64,000 bases of DNA. It comes from Plasmopara viticola (taxonomy: Eukaryota > Oomycota > Peronosporomycetes > Peronosporales > Peronosporaceae). The position numbers and the translations under genes were made by a program. A model generated the notes under the pieces. It saw nothing but the letters and a program-made list of their open reading frames with translations. It ran no database searches and was not told the DNA's origin. Shown here piece after piece: positions 1-11,786 of this stretch; the first letter of the stretch is position 1, and the number at the start of each line of letters is the position of its first letter. The DNA is taken from positions 124,001 to 188,000 of the forward strand of contig MBPM02000093.1 of assembly GCA_001695595.3 (NCBI GenBank), written 5' to 3'.

Positions 1-3000
1 TGTTCGTTAAAAATAAAAATTTTCGTGCTTAAACCAAACAGTACTTACCTTTTTGTATTAAATGCAACCGATTTTTCTATAAAGGATTAGTAAGCGGTCG
101 GTTTATGAAGTCCAGCTTTTGTCTTACGCTTAAAGGAGCTTTAAGAGAACAGTTTCGATAGCTCCCTGATCAACATACTGAGGTAATGTGATGATTGCTC
201 AAGCCGCATTATAGATGACATCGTTGCACCTTGAAATAATATCTCCTCCGTGGGACTCCTAGCGACGATCAAAAGATAAATTTCAAGGTGTTGAATCTAC
301 AATCGTCTTTGATAAAATCTTTAGAAAAAAGGAAGTGAAAGTCGCATCGAGTCTTTACAAAAAAATTGAAAGATATTACTGCGATACATAACGTTTCCGT
401 GGTTAAAAATGTCAATTTTTTCTTCAAGTGTATCTCTGTGCATTATGGGTATACGAAAGCGCATTTTTTAGCTTAATGGATGTATAATGGCATCGATCTG
501 TTGAGGAGTATGATGCACGGTACGTTGCACATGTTATAGTAGCTCGTTGTAACATAAATGAAATCAAGTGGAAAGACTTGTCTGGTCTTGCGATCACTCC
601 ACATCTGAAGTTTTGTAGAAATCAAGAACGGTCGTCTTTTTACATACGAAAACCTGAGCAATATTTACCTCGTACGAAAAAAGCACTGGATCGGACTGCG
701 GTGACATTTATAGCGTTCGTACAAAAATCTACATCTTTCCTTACTTCTCGACCCTTTTAGTAGGAACGTTATACAAAAAAAATATTATAGTAATTAATTG
801 CTGTATGCTTAGCAGCTGCACTCGCAAGGTGCTTATCGTTGCTGTAGCAACATCGACGTCGTCGAGCCTCGATCTGCTGGGTTTCAAAACCTTTACTCGG
901 ATACTTGCACACTTGCAATTTGATCGACATACTTGTACTCCGTACTCACGAGATTAATGTAGCCTTTACGCCAGACATGCCTTCATATCCCAAAGTAGAG
1001 ATTTTAAGATATGCTAAGACTTATAGTCTAAACTTTTCTTTAGTGTAAGGACAAGAAGTGCAAAGCTCAGGCAAGTAATCGATTAGCGCTAACCACTTGA
1101 GAAAATATATTTAGATCGGAGGAATCCACATCGAATACTTTTAAGGGCTATTGCCACACACACAGCTGAAGGCTCTTATAAGCAGCGCAGCTTGATGAGT
1201 AGAAGCTAAAATAATTAAGTCTACAAACCTCAAGGACATTTGCTCCGTTATTCAGCAAACTTCACATCGTTTTTTGTCAAAAAATGTTCACATTGTTTTT
1301 TGTCAAAAAATGATGTCAAAGTTTTCACGTTGCCAGCTTTAACCTCGTGATACCGTAGGCTTCTAAGGACGTAAAGTTTGGCGACACTTGCTCTTCATAA
1401 TACTTCGCTCTTGCATTTAGACCATCTCCGAATCAATACAAATACGTGTAAAAGGAAGCACATCACCACCATCATGATCTCTCCACGCAGTGCTCTCAAA
1501 CTACCACATGTCTTCATTGTTGCCGAGATAGTACGTACAATCCGCTTGTGTGTCCGGTTAGGGGTTAGTTAAACCAAAGTGGACGCCGAATCGAAACTAT
1601 ATAAATTATGGGCCAGAGTGCTTGTCTTTTTAGGAAACAAAAGCAAAGACAAAAGACAGGCCACGATACTCCACGTCGACTGAATTCACACATCACGAGG
1701 CGTGTACGCGACATCCGGCAATCGAGCGTCACTACCCCCAAAAAATGGTCCTTTAGTAATTTTACACTTTTGAGACCACGGTACCTATGCTTCAAAATTC
1801 TATCGATCTTGGTGCCACCTTTTTTGTTACCATACACGATTAATCATATAAGATAAAGCAGCCTTTGACGATGAAGAGCACCGACTGCTAAAAAAAACGG
1901 GATTAATAGTTGACACAGCTTCTTGACGCAAACATTAAACACAATCAACTCCACTTCATGATACAATGTAGAGTATGTATTCGCATTCCCAAGTCGCTCA
2001 CAATCCGCATAAGCCTGCCTTCAAGAGGCTTTTGCTTATCTTCTGGCGCAATGTTTTTGCTCTTTCTCTTACTTTTTTCTCACTCGTAGGTAAATACTCT
2101 ACCTGGAAACGCGGTCCACACATTTATCGGATCAAGCTCGGGTTTGTAACTATATATTCGTGTGATATGAAGTACAGATCGTCTAAGTGCCGCGATTTGC
2201 ATCACACCGATGCGACGTACCTTTCGCCACCGACAGGTTTTTCGGCAATGGCCATTACACTTTAAAAAATACGCATGCATCGGTACTATACATAGAAATA
2301 GAAGATTACATAGTTTTGGTCCAATGCAGGGTCTCGATGTCCCATAAAAGTTGAGAGTCGAGAGACCTTGTTGGTTGGAAGTAATCGAGGATGTGTTGAA
2401 ATCCAGATGGATTTAAAAAAATTCGATTGCCTTTTGGATAATAGTAGCAGTAGATAGAAGAAAGTGATCAGTTAGGCTGTAACAAGCGAAAATTTACTTT
2501 CACCACCTTTCGATACGCTTTTAGCCGTTTAAATTCCTCTTTCTACACCGCATTCCCGCCGCCCAAGCCTTGTCCGACAACCAAAATATAAGAACTCTGT
2601 CCGCGGTTGTGTCCATAGTAGCACTTGTCATGTCAACGCCGAGACTCCAAGGCAAAAACGCTCGCTGTCACATAGCGAAAAGCGAGTAATCCATTGATTA
2701 TTAGTACGAACCACCTGATAGGAAGTGCTTAATTACAAAGAGTCGTCTTTCCAGCACGAGCTTGAAGTACAGTGGTTTTAGTAGTATGGCTGCACGCTAA
2801 GAATGATACAGTCAATTATAACTCTTTAAGATAATCTGTTATATAGTGTTTTAGCTTTTTGGTGATTCCCTGTCCCGTTTATGAAATCACGGAGATTAAC
2901 TTTCAGATAATTAATCCACTCAGCTTTGTTTGATCTACATTCATTACTACGATAATTTTTCGGCTGACGTCGCTGTACGGGAAAACGATAAAATCGCAAG

Positions 3001-3060
3001 CCCACAAACTAACAAAATTAAAACCACTGAGATCCAACTAAGGCGTAACAAGGGGCTCGA
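1..3060. other. Gene desert, no supported gene
   Basis: Only short open frames below 100 codons occur here, on both strands and overlapping one another, with no recognisable motif and mostly without a proper ATG. I see no RNA gene and no transposon coding remnant. One short tandem duplication (1261-1312) is listed separately. Confidence 0.6.
1261..1312. repeat. 26-bp tandem duplication
   Basis: Two adjacent 26-nt units (1261-1286 and 1287-1312) differ by one C/T change. Each holds a T-run followed by GTC and an A-run, so each can also form a small hairpin. It looks like a replication-slippage duplication with no evident function. Confidence 0.8.
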
Positions 3061-3676
3061 CAAGCTTCAAAAAGACCAATGGTAACAATGGCGAAACAGC
3101 TGGGCTCGTTAAACTTATCTGAATCGAATCCCAGCTTGTAAGAATTCGTGTGCCAGAAATTTGGTGCGCGGCGTTACTAAAAATCTAAAGCGCCGCACCC
3201 AGTAGGCCCAAGAATTTAGAAAGTTATTCAGCCACTCTGTTCATTTTAAGAAAATGTGGTATGTAAAACAAACTTCCATCAGTTCCGTTCTTACTCTTAA
3301 GATCTCATTAAGCTGGTAGATTAAACAAAGAGCGCTGAGAGGTCCAGCAAGTATATCCCAACAAAGAGGCCGTACGGCTGAGCGTCCATCTCGAAATTTA
3401 AGACCTCGTCAACAGAGCCGAGTATGCACTCTCGAAGACAATATAGCTCTTTGGTCAACGCCGAGCTCGAACTCCGAGTGCCGACACCGCAAAGTGCGGC
3501 AAGTGCCAATGACCAAGTGTACTCGAACGCTTAGGTTTGTCCAACTACGTTTGCAGCAACAAGACAAGCTACACTGTCCACGCATCATTTTCTTCTATAT
3601 CTCACTCAGCAACAACAGCAATATCAAGCCCAGTTGCAGGCTTAAATGCAAGTTCGAATGCAACAGGCTTATAAAC

Positions 3677-4884
3677 GCTTCGACTTTCTCGTTGCATTAT
3701 ATGGTGGGTAGCAGAAGGCGGGTCCTCTTGGCTATCAAGGAAGGTTTGGCAAAACGATCATGAAACTTCGCAAAAGAGCAGCTCTACACCAATAAGTGCC
3801 ACCTAAGGACAACGAAGATGTTCGACTTCAAGTTTGCCTCGAGCACTTTCGGCAAGTCTGTGCTAAATTGGTACTGTGCCTTTGTAGCTGCAAGCGCATG
3901 AACGTGCACAAGACATGAGCACTACTCAATACTCAACTGCGCACATGATTCAACCCTAAATTATATAGTACAATCTTCCAGAACGGATGATTTACTTAAA
4001 AACATAGTGACTCTATTTACGAGTACGTCTCAAAATTACACATCCAAAACTGTATAAGAAATCAGTGGATCAGAGAAGCGGTGTTTTTTTGAAACGAAAA
4101 CAGGTACATACCGTGAAGAAGATAACAAGAAAGCCCGAGTGCTCTGCACGTAACCATTTAATTTGCTTTCAACTTCAAGTTTGACCATTTCTCGGATTGA
4201 CCGAATTGTGTAAGGGTTGATCAGATTGTGTGTTGGCCATGTAGTTTCAGACCGTGCCCGTAGAATTGGGCTATCGCGCGAACAGCCTCAAAAACCAAAG
4301 AAATCGAAAAGGGGAAGGATGAGAACGACGACCGGACTCGATCGAAACATGCAACAATTGTAGCGTAGCCAGCCATATATAGATGCACTACATGCTATCT
4401 TTGCAGCAGAAGATCAAGTTTATAAGGACGTTGTTCAAGAAACACCCGCCATAGTCTTCATCGACAATAAACGTATTTTCTTTTCAAAAAATACGTCTAT
4501 TGTCGAGCTCAAGTGTGAGTCGATGCAAGTCGATTTTATTTTTACAAGATTGTGCAAAGCCCCCGATGAACAATGCGCATTGATTTGCAAATACCTGTTA
4601 TTTTTTGGCAATAAAAACGTATCAAGGCATTCCTGTATATTAGAATAAGGATTTTATCATCGTCATTATGTGGCTTTGTGGAAGAATACCAGACATGTAT
4701 TGAAATACACGCATAACCCTTCATCAATTCGGAGCACTACGCGGCAATTTAACAAAACCTGCCGAAGCTAATGTCCGGCCAGATATTCTGTCGAACAGCG
4801 TAAAGCTCGCATAGAATCAAGCCGCGAGATTTTCAATCACTATCGGCAACAAAGCACCATGACCGTCAAATGGAGCAGCTCATT
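3677..4884 (+). repeat. Dispersed repeat, copy A (block order X-Y)
   Basis: This stretch recurs with high similarity at 18229-19440 in the same orientation. Block X (about 3677-3845) matches about 19263-19440. Block Y (about 3850-4884) matches about 18229-19250. In copy A the order is X then Y, and in copy B it is Y then X. A permuted order is what one expects if Y is a long terminal repeat, or a unit of a tandem array, flanking an internal segment X. A glutamine-rich broken frame runs into X from about 3540. No reverse transcriptase or integrase motif was seen inside the blocks, so the element class is not settled. Confidence 0.7.
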
Positions 4885-4949
4885 AATCTCCACTAATTTC
4901 TAGAAATGATATGTTACGACTGATACATTTATTTGTCTTCGCCGTCAAC

Positions 4950-5564
4950 CCGAATAACTATGGGAAGTCTGAGCGCTTGCTCAAGCCTGATACCAAGCCA
5001 ATTTCTGTCAAACAATCGCGACGTAGATTTGAACAGCGCAGAATCTTACAAGAATAGACCAAAATAATCGCTTAAGCGGACATTATCTAGCTAGGTACGT
5101 TGGCTTTTCGGCACTAATGTTCTGAGTCAAGAAGTCGATCGACTAGCACATTGTGCACGATTATCGTCAGCAAATTCCATCGGCAAACTTGACGGCAGAA
5201 CGGCTGCCGCATAAAGGAGACACCCTTAATGTCATCACCGTACGTCATTAGCTTTCGTGCATGGACCAACCATAAGTAAATATTCGATTAGATTGCGCGA
5301 TTTGAGCATTTCATTCACCTTTTTTCAACCCAAAAAATCTGTTCGAGTATCTAGTCCCTCCGTGTGACTAAGACAACACCCAGGATTGTCTTACCAGCAT
5401 TTGCAGAAAGTAATTTAAGGTTTAAGGACGTGTTGAGAATCTACCTTAACGACATCTACGGGTCCAGGAAAAGCGAAGACGTCGTAGATCACGTTATGGC
5501 TTTTATAAATGGTGTGAAAAACAGCAACGCTACATCAAATGATCAAAGAGCGAGTTTTGTTTGA
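4950..5564 (+). pseudogene. Gypsy reverse transcriptase fragment
   Basis: Broken frames resemble the RT domain. A KPDTKPISVKQ-like entry segment sits near 4990. A FSCMD-like piece near 5250 corresponds to motif A of Gypsy RT, where the usual sequence is F-x-x-x-D-L. A PTRVPQG-like region would be expected downstream but is decayed. The open stretch 5364-5564 has no recognisable function of its own. Assignment rests on order and on the integrase further downstream. Confidence 0.45.
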
Positions 5565-6399
5565 TGCGATTCCCAGTCCGTTAGACTCTGCAAAGATTTT
5601 GCGCAAATTACAAGATTATTTAACGTCAGTATTGCAAAAAAATGTCCTCGAAAGGCGATCAACCTCTCGCATAATTATCTACGCTTCGTCACCGAGCGCA
5701 AGCGCTGCTTGACGTTTTCATCTGCTCTAAGCCTTCCGGACTTTTGAAACCACTTGGTACACGAATAAACGCCTCGCATTTTACGATTGAAAAAGGCTTA
5801 CTCCAAAACGACGAAATACAGAGTTCTCAATTGCTTTTTCTGGTCAGAAGTTATAGCCAGTCAAGCTGAAGTACCCTGTTCGCGATATAAAGCAACTTGC
5901 AATCATAAATGCGCTAAAAGTATGGCGTGTGTATCTTCTTGTTCGACCATTTACGGTAGAAACGGATCGCAAAAGTATTGAGACGATCTCTACGCAGAAA
6001 AGTATTGACCATTGCTGCTTGACTTTGCTGCATTTCAGTCTCTATTTGATTAAATTTTCGGTGAAAATTACACCGTGGCTGATGCTCAGTCACGCGATCC
6101 AAAGTTCGAGAGTAATTTTGCTGGAATGCGAGTAAAAGGGCTACTGGTAGCCGCTAAGAATCGCGAGATTGTGGCGACGATTCGCACTAAAAAGATTACA
6201 GCTTCTCAATCCGCAAAGACAATGTATGTATAAAACAAAGACCTACAGTATATCAACAAGAAGCTATAAAAAGAGGTGATGTGCCCAAGTATTTATCGCA
6301 GGAAATTATTTTGTATTACTAAGGGTTTAGAGACTAAGCCGCCAGCAGTATTTTGTTCTCTATACGACCAAGAGGCAGATAAATCGACCATTTAATGTG

Positions 6400-6936
6400 G
6401 CCTTGTTAAAGACAAAGATTGATCCCATTGTCGTCATGGCGATTGCTAATTTCTTGACAAAGAGAGCAATGTTCGTATCTACAAAGACAGCAGATTTCTT
6501 ATAAGGGCGTCATAAAGATATAAATCCATAAAACCATGGTTTATCAAAAACCGTCGTGTCCGATCGAGACACCAAATTCACATCTAAAACAATTGCGTCT
6601 GCTTTGCGTTCACAAAGCAAATTGGCTTCGGCTTATGGGCCACAAATGGACGGACAAACAAAAAAAAGTTATGTTGAAGATTATCTCCTAGTTGTCGTCA
6701 ACTCAGTACGGAACGATTGAATTGAACATTTGCATTCGACTGGTGTAGTCTTCAATCGAGGCGTACACCCAACAATTGGAATGTCACTGTTCAGAGCGGA
6801 TCTAAGAAATGTTCCTTATATGCTAAGTGATGTGTCATCTAATTCAGAAGTTCACAAGTTGAAGAAATCAGCACAAGCGTTTATCATATCGTCAAAAAAG
6901 CCTTACTCATGGAAGAACAGAGCGCATAAGCCGTAA
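6400..6936 (+). pseudogene. Gypsy integrase core fragment
   Basis: The frames read KIDPIVVMAIANFLTKRAMF, then VVSDRDTKFTSK, then YGPQMDGQTKKSYVEDYL, then FNRGVHPTIGMSLFRADL. This is the order of the Gypsy integrase core, with the second catalytic Asp in SDRDTKF and the conserved P-x-x-DGQTE-like strand, here with Lys instead of Glu after Thr. The open frame 6730-6936 carries the end of the core and the following tail (KLKKSAQAF). An in-frame stop and a frameshift lie between the parts, so it is inactive. Confidence 0.8.
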
Positions 6937-6939
6937 GAA

Positions 6940-7900
6940 ATAGACTTGCCCAAAAATTTTTGATAGGTAATGTTGTGCCTTTGATCGGCAAGATTTTTAT
7001 TGTACATCACAAATGTTTTGCATCGTCAAAGAAACTCACGCCGAGGTATATTGGCTTATCCTTGAGCGTTAGAAAAGTTTTGCAAATTTTCTATGTATTA
7101 ATAATTATCAACTGAATTGAAGCTGCATCCATTGCTCCAGAATTCGCTGTTGACCCCGTATCGCATTAACCTTAAGTGTTGGCAAAAGGTGAATGAGGCT
7201 AAGTTGGATGAGGGCTCCGAAGGTAGCTTGCTGAAGCCAGAATTGGACACCGTAAGTACAAGAGAAGCCCAAAGCACAAGATTTGGTGGCTAGGTAAGCT
7301 TAAGAAGGAAGCCACTTCGGGGCCTGAAGAGAACTCAAAGCAGATTTCCGGGTGTATAGACCTCTATTAAAAACTCAAAAGGACGAGCCTTTTCCCTTGA
7401 AATATGCATCCTTTCAAAATCAGAGCATGTGACGTATCCGTTGTTCCCGGCACGATTCCCTTAATACAGATACACTGGTATTATTTATGACAAATGTCGA
7501 CTTCATACTTCCAGGCCAAAAGCAGGGCCCAGATGTCGCGTAATCTTAAAATTCTACATTACTTTATTGGTAAAAGAAAATTCAGGATGCGTAAAATCCA
7601 GATGAATCAAGAAGAATCATAGCGTTTGGGATGGCAGCAATCGTTGGCTGAGAGCCATCATTAGCAATCAACACTCCCCCATTTGCCATGACGAATTTTC
7701 CCCCATCAATGCACAAGTTTCGTTCAACAAATGACCTTTAAGAAGCTTCCTCCGCGACTGTGTTACAGAAAGTCATTGAGGTAAAGAAATTTTTTCTTCG
7801 TTTCCAAGTCGCACACAAGTCACTTAAGCATTTTTCGTTCTTGTCCGCCATCGCAGTGAAACTTTCTTTCTTTTGTGCTATTTTACTTGTGCGTCAAGAG
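6940..7900. other. Intergenic, possible tail of Gypsy remnant
   Basis: No gene is supported. Short broken frames around 7100-7420 could be the decayed 3' end of the Gypsy polyprotein, but no chromodomain or LTR is recognisable. Confidence 0.4.
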
Positions 7901-7943
7901 AAGAAACACGCTTTTCGAATATGTGGTCTTCTTTTCTTACAGG

Positions 7944-8513
7944 ATGAAGGCTTGTGATATAGAGGGACTGTACCATAGCACGTACTTTGAAGGGACGGAA
8001 CATGAAGAGAATCATTGTGCATCCATTCATATGCCTATGGCCAGCCGTAGCAAGACGGCGCACAATCAAAGAATACACATTAAGTTTGCTTTGCTCAGTT
8101 GTAGCCACACAAAGCTAGGGCAACGAAAAGATAGCTTTGGAGAAACCAGTAATCATACGCTTGTCTCAAAGATTAAACCATGCATGCCTGAACGCGTAGT
8201 TGATATTTTTCTGCTTGCTCGAGTCCAAGCCAGGTCGGCCAAAAGTGCTCTTTCCTACCAGCTTCATTATATCAGCAATCAAAGTTATGAACTTGTCAGC
8301 ATCGCGCTCTTATCGAGCGCCAGGAACTGCATCTATTGTTTTGGCGAATGCTTAATGGAAATTCGCTTTGCCAAAACCGTGTGTTTTGATGATTGCATTT
8401 CCATGGACAATGCACCATTTGAGCAAACGAGCACAGATAAAACCAAAGTGGCCGCCGACAAGCTTACGAGCAGGCTTTGTGTGTGCGCCATGTTTAAGTC
8501 AAACATGTGCTAA
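7944..8513 (+). CDS. Hypothetical protein (189 aa), doubtful
   Basis: From the first true ATG this frame gives 189 residues; the frame is open further upstream to 7875 but only with a GTG. The protein is rich in Cys, His and Ser and resembles no family I know. There is no signal peptide and no membrane segment. A pyrimidine-rich stretch ending TTACAG directly before the ATG would make a good splice acceptor, so this may instead be an internal exon. A second open frame (8507-8716, 69 residues, unknown) follows with a 7-nt overlap. It sits in a repeat-rich desert, so a transposon scrap or chance frame is equally possible. Confidence 0.25.
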   Translation: MKACDIEGLYHSTYFEGTEHEENHCASIHMPMASRSKTAHNQRIHIKFALLSCSHTKLGQRKDSFGETSNHTLVSKIKPCMPERVVDIFLLARVQARSAKSALSYQLHYISNQSYELVSIALLSSARNCIYCFGECLMEIRFAKTVCFDDCISMDNAPFEQTSTDKTKVAADKLTSRLCVCAMFKSNMC

Positions 8514-8719
8514 CCAACAGCTTTTGTGACGCTGCAGTTTATAAGATTATCTTGAAAAATAGGGGTCATTTCATTAAAGCACTAGTGGAGAAGGAAGATA
8601 TAATTCGAGGAAGTCAAATAGTCTGCCTTGGCAATGTCGCTGATGATACTAAGATACGCATCGGCTGTAATTGTTCGACTTCAAGGTATTTTATTTCCCA
8701 GTGCTCACTAGGATAAAGC

Positions 8720-9370
8720 CTTAGATACTATACCACTTTAAATCTTAAATTCTTTGCGGTTGATGTATAGATTAAAATAAAAAAAGGATCGCTGGCGACG
8801 TAAGATGTAAGACTTCATTTTAGCGTAGATAATTTTCTTTTTATCGGTCGAGAAGACTAGTCCGTCTAAATTGAATACAACCAGGTTCTTATACTGATTT
8901 TCGCCGAGTGATATTCTTACGAATTGTACACAGCTGATCAAGACGTTGCTGTCGATGTACCTAAGATTATCAATATTATCGTTTGCTGAAGCTGTATAGT
9001 CATTCAGCCAACACTAGCATGTACCACACATACATTTTTGTTTCTATTGCTATGCACTTAAGTGCTTAACAGCCATGCCAAACTTTCAATTTGCCTTACC
9101 ATTCTGACTCTTGTACCCACCCATGCTCTTAGTCAAAGATAGAATGACGTTGGCCGGCTTTTTACCATGATACTGGAACTTAGTGTAGTAGGTCTGATTC
9201 ACAACCTTCTCGTAAACACCAAAAAGCGATACACTGTACGCGAACATGACAAGATCGGAACGCTTGGAGAATTCATGCTAAGCATCGACGAATTTATTAA
9301 ATGAGATTATAAATTTTTCTTATCCAATTAAACATTGTAAAACCTCGACCCGCAATCCACTCTCTCGTAC
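8720..9370. other. Intergenic, nothing recognised
   Basis: AT-rich sequence with only short overlapping frames and no motif. Confidence 0.5.
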
Positions 9371-10144
9371 TCATCGCCGGTGATTCTCGCTCCATGCAAT
9401 TTGCAAGTAAAAGCTAATTGCGGCGGAGTAGTAGCCAGGTTCAGTGCGTTGAAAGCCATGATGTACTTGTAAGGAAAAAGACTCATACCAAGTCCACAGA
9501 CACATCTTCTTTCTCATCACATTTACAGCCACTAAAATATGTTGTAAGATACTAATTAATTGAGACGAGCTTTTATTATATCTGCTAATATCGAGCATAT
9601 GTCCGATGTATGTTGTTGAGACTCTTGATGAGAAAATTGGAAAATTGCCTTTATCGGTATCGATAATTGCAAACGATTTGATCTTAATCCGATTTATGTC
9701 GTACCGACTTGAACTGGGGCCCAATACTGAAACCTGATCAAGCTGCTGCTGAGCTTTGTCATTGTCAGTCCTCTGCTCACAAATTTTGAGGGTGCAATTT
9801 AAGTCAGAAATGGAAACATTCTCTGTTTCCTTGATCAACCACTCACATAAGGCATTCAGTAATTGAAGATCCCATACCAGATAACCTAAGCATTGCTTGT
9901 TTTTATTCACAATGCACTGTAGAGGTCTACATCGCCAATGTGTTAAAACATGTTTGTGAAACCAGCATCGGAGCGTGATTAAGCAACTCAAACCCTCAAT
10001 TAAGCTATCAGCTACATTGTTAAAGAAAGTCAAAAGTTCGTCGAAGAGAGACAGTACTGATGTTGAAATTAAATCACACTTCAAAATGGTTGTCTTCGGC
10101 CCCTTTTTTAGCGGTAAATACAACCTTCGTATGCTCATTCCCAT
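9371..10144 (-). CDS. Hypothetical protein (257 aa)
   Basis: A full ATG-to-stop frame of 257 codons is unusually long for this desert. The N-terminus is basic (MSIRRLYLPLKKGPK) and is followed by a mixed hydrophobic region. The middle is Gln/Asp-rich and the C-terminus aromatic. There is no clear signal peptide, transmembrane helix or catalytic motif, and I do not recognise the family. It could be a single-exon lineage-specific gene or one exon of a larger gene. A shorter frame on the other strand overlaps its 5' part and is probably a shadow. Confidence 0.35.
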   Translation of the reverse strand: MGMSIRRLYLPLKKGPKTTILKCDLISTSVLSLFDELLTFFNNVADSLIEGLSCLITLRCWFHKHVLTHWRCRPLQCIVNKNKQCLGYLVWDLQLLNALCEWLIKETENVSISDLNCTLKICEQRTDNDKAQQQLDQVSVLGPSSSRYDINRIKIKSFAIIDTDKGNFPIFSSRVSTTYIGHMLDISRYNKSSSQLISILQHILVAVNVMRKKMCLWTWYESFSLQVHHGFQRTEPGYYSAAISFYLQIAWSENHRR

Positions 10145-10189
10145 GCATTCTCGTCACGTATTTGCTTGTTTGATGATTGTAGCTTGAAA

Positions 10190-11620
10190 ATCTATCTTCA
10201 CGATTAGTTGGATGGTTTTATTACATTTGCTGTCCCTGACACACCACCCTGTGTTTCTTACTAAACTAAACTCCAATAAACTCAGACAAATTCTGAGTTA
10301 ATTATCATCGATAATTACAGCAACGTAAGCCGCTTCTAAAGGGTCTATTTTTCCGTCATTCTACTCGTAGAAACATTTCAAAAACGGTACTATCTTTTTA
10401 GATTTAACTGCTTTGCCACTGATAAAATCATAGCAGGTATAGTTAAACAATCCTTAGCGCGATTTGGTCATAATGTCAGAGGACTTTAGCTTTCGGGTGG
10501 TTGACGAACGTACCATTGTCTATCATACTACTACAAAGCTATTGAGATTAAAGAACAGAAGTTATTTGAAGATTCTGTCAAAGGATAGCTTTAATGAGTT
10601 GAATAATCAATAAAATTTTAAATAGCTGAAAATATATCAATTTTATGACTTCATGTCTCAAGCTTGATCTTACAAGCTCCTGCATTTCCACTGCACTGGA
10701 TCTGCTGCTGTGTTGACAGCTTTCCATGTACAACTCCAAATCTAGCATTGATGCCACCCAGTTCTTGCATAGTTCCGTTGAAACCAAAACAACAATCGCT
10801 GCTGCAACTGTCACAATCTCGGTCATCTTTGCTAATGGTATCTATGCATATACAGACATTTATTGCAGTATTCAGACTGAAATTGACGCATCTCGAATCA
10901 ACACAAATCTGAGTGAGAACAGCGTGTACTATACTGCTCAGTTCGATTGAAGCGCTCCACCTAAATCTCTCTCTGCTGGCCATCAAGCAATCTATACAGT
11001 GCTATAGTGCTGGTGTTACTGGTCAATTTCTATTCTACGACTCAAGTTCCTAATCAATTCATCGACACCTCTGGCTTCGTGAAAGCGGTAGGTCTTAAAC
11101 CCAGTATGGAGTAGGAAGTGCTTAAATGTCAAAGTTTATATCTCAGATCCAACCCAACTCGAGCTACGTTGTTTGATGTGATCAAATCAAGAACGAGTAA
11201 GTCGCTTCGGGTAAGATTCATAGTGCTTCTGATCGTATTGCGTGAGCTGAATAAGGCAATCGAAATACGATGCAAATGACGTAACAAGTGCGCCGTCGAA
11301 AAATCGAACCCCAAGGTCACCGTTGAACAACGGTGCATGTCTCGTATCGTTTGATGCAGTGTTTCATCCGAAGTACGTCAAATCTCGAATTGGATACTCA
11401 TTATGTGAAATTGAAGGCCAAGCACACTATCTCTGGAGTAAACCGCAGCAGCACGTAAATATAATCTTTACACTGTCAAGAAGGATCGCTATAAGTTTTG
11501 ATAGACGCCATCGTCCTCAATACAATAACTTTAGATTGACATAGCTGGATATGCGGTGCTCTTCAGCTGATGCGGCAATATTTTCAATACGCAGGCCGAC
11601 TACAATACGCCAATTGTCAA
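10190..11620. other. Intergenic with overlapping short frames
   Basis: At about 10580-10990 several 70-110-codon frames overlap on both strands. One minus-strand frame (10651-10986) is Cys-rich, with about 12 Cys in 111 residues, but has no signal peptide and no known pattern. The plus frame 11323-11544 (73 residues) is also unrecognised. I cannot support any of these as genes. Confidence 0.4.
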
Positions 11621-11786
11621 AATTTCTATGGCTGCAGAAACACGTTATAATACCCCCAAAATGAATACTACAAATACGGCGAGTGCACAGGTTGAATAAT
11701 GGAATACATTACGCCAATCTAAAGGTGCTCAAAAATCAAAAAAAAATGGCAGCGATCGACTTGTCTTACTCCCTTTGTATCATTCA

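Larger units (their letters stand above)
4900..6940 (+). mobile_element. Decayed Ty3/Gypsy retrotransposon pol remnant
   Basis: Translated in three frames, the plus strand shows scraps of a Gypsy polyprotein in the right order. Reverse-transcriptase-like pieces lie at about 4950-5560, a degraded middle follows, and a clear integrase catalytic core lies at about 6400-6936. Stops and frameshifts are everywhere, so no protein can be made. No flanking LTR pair was recognised. The remnant begins directly after repeat copy A, whose block Y could be the LTR, but that link is inference. Confidence 0.75.

Noticed and set aside
10651..10986. Cys-rich minus-strand frame, possible small secreted effector
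   Set aside because: No signal peptide, irregular Cys spacing, and equally long frames on the opposite strand.
11290..11335. tRNA-like B box (reverse complement GGTTCGATTTT)
   Set aside because: The end of the B box does not fit and no A box or cloverleaf can be drawn.
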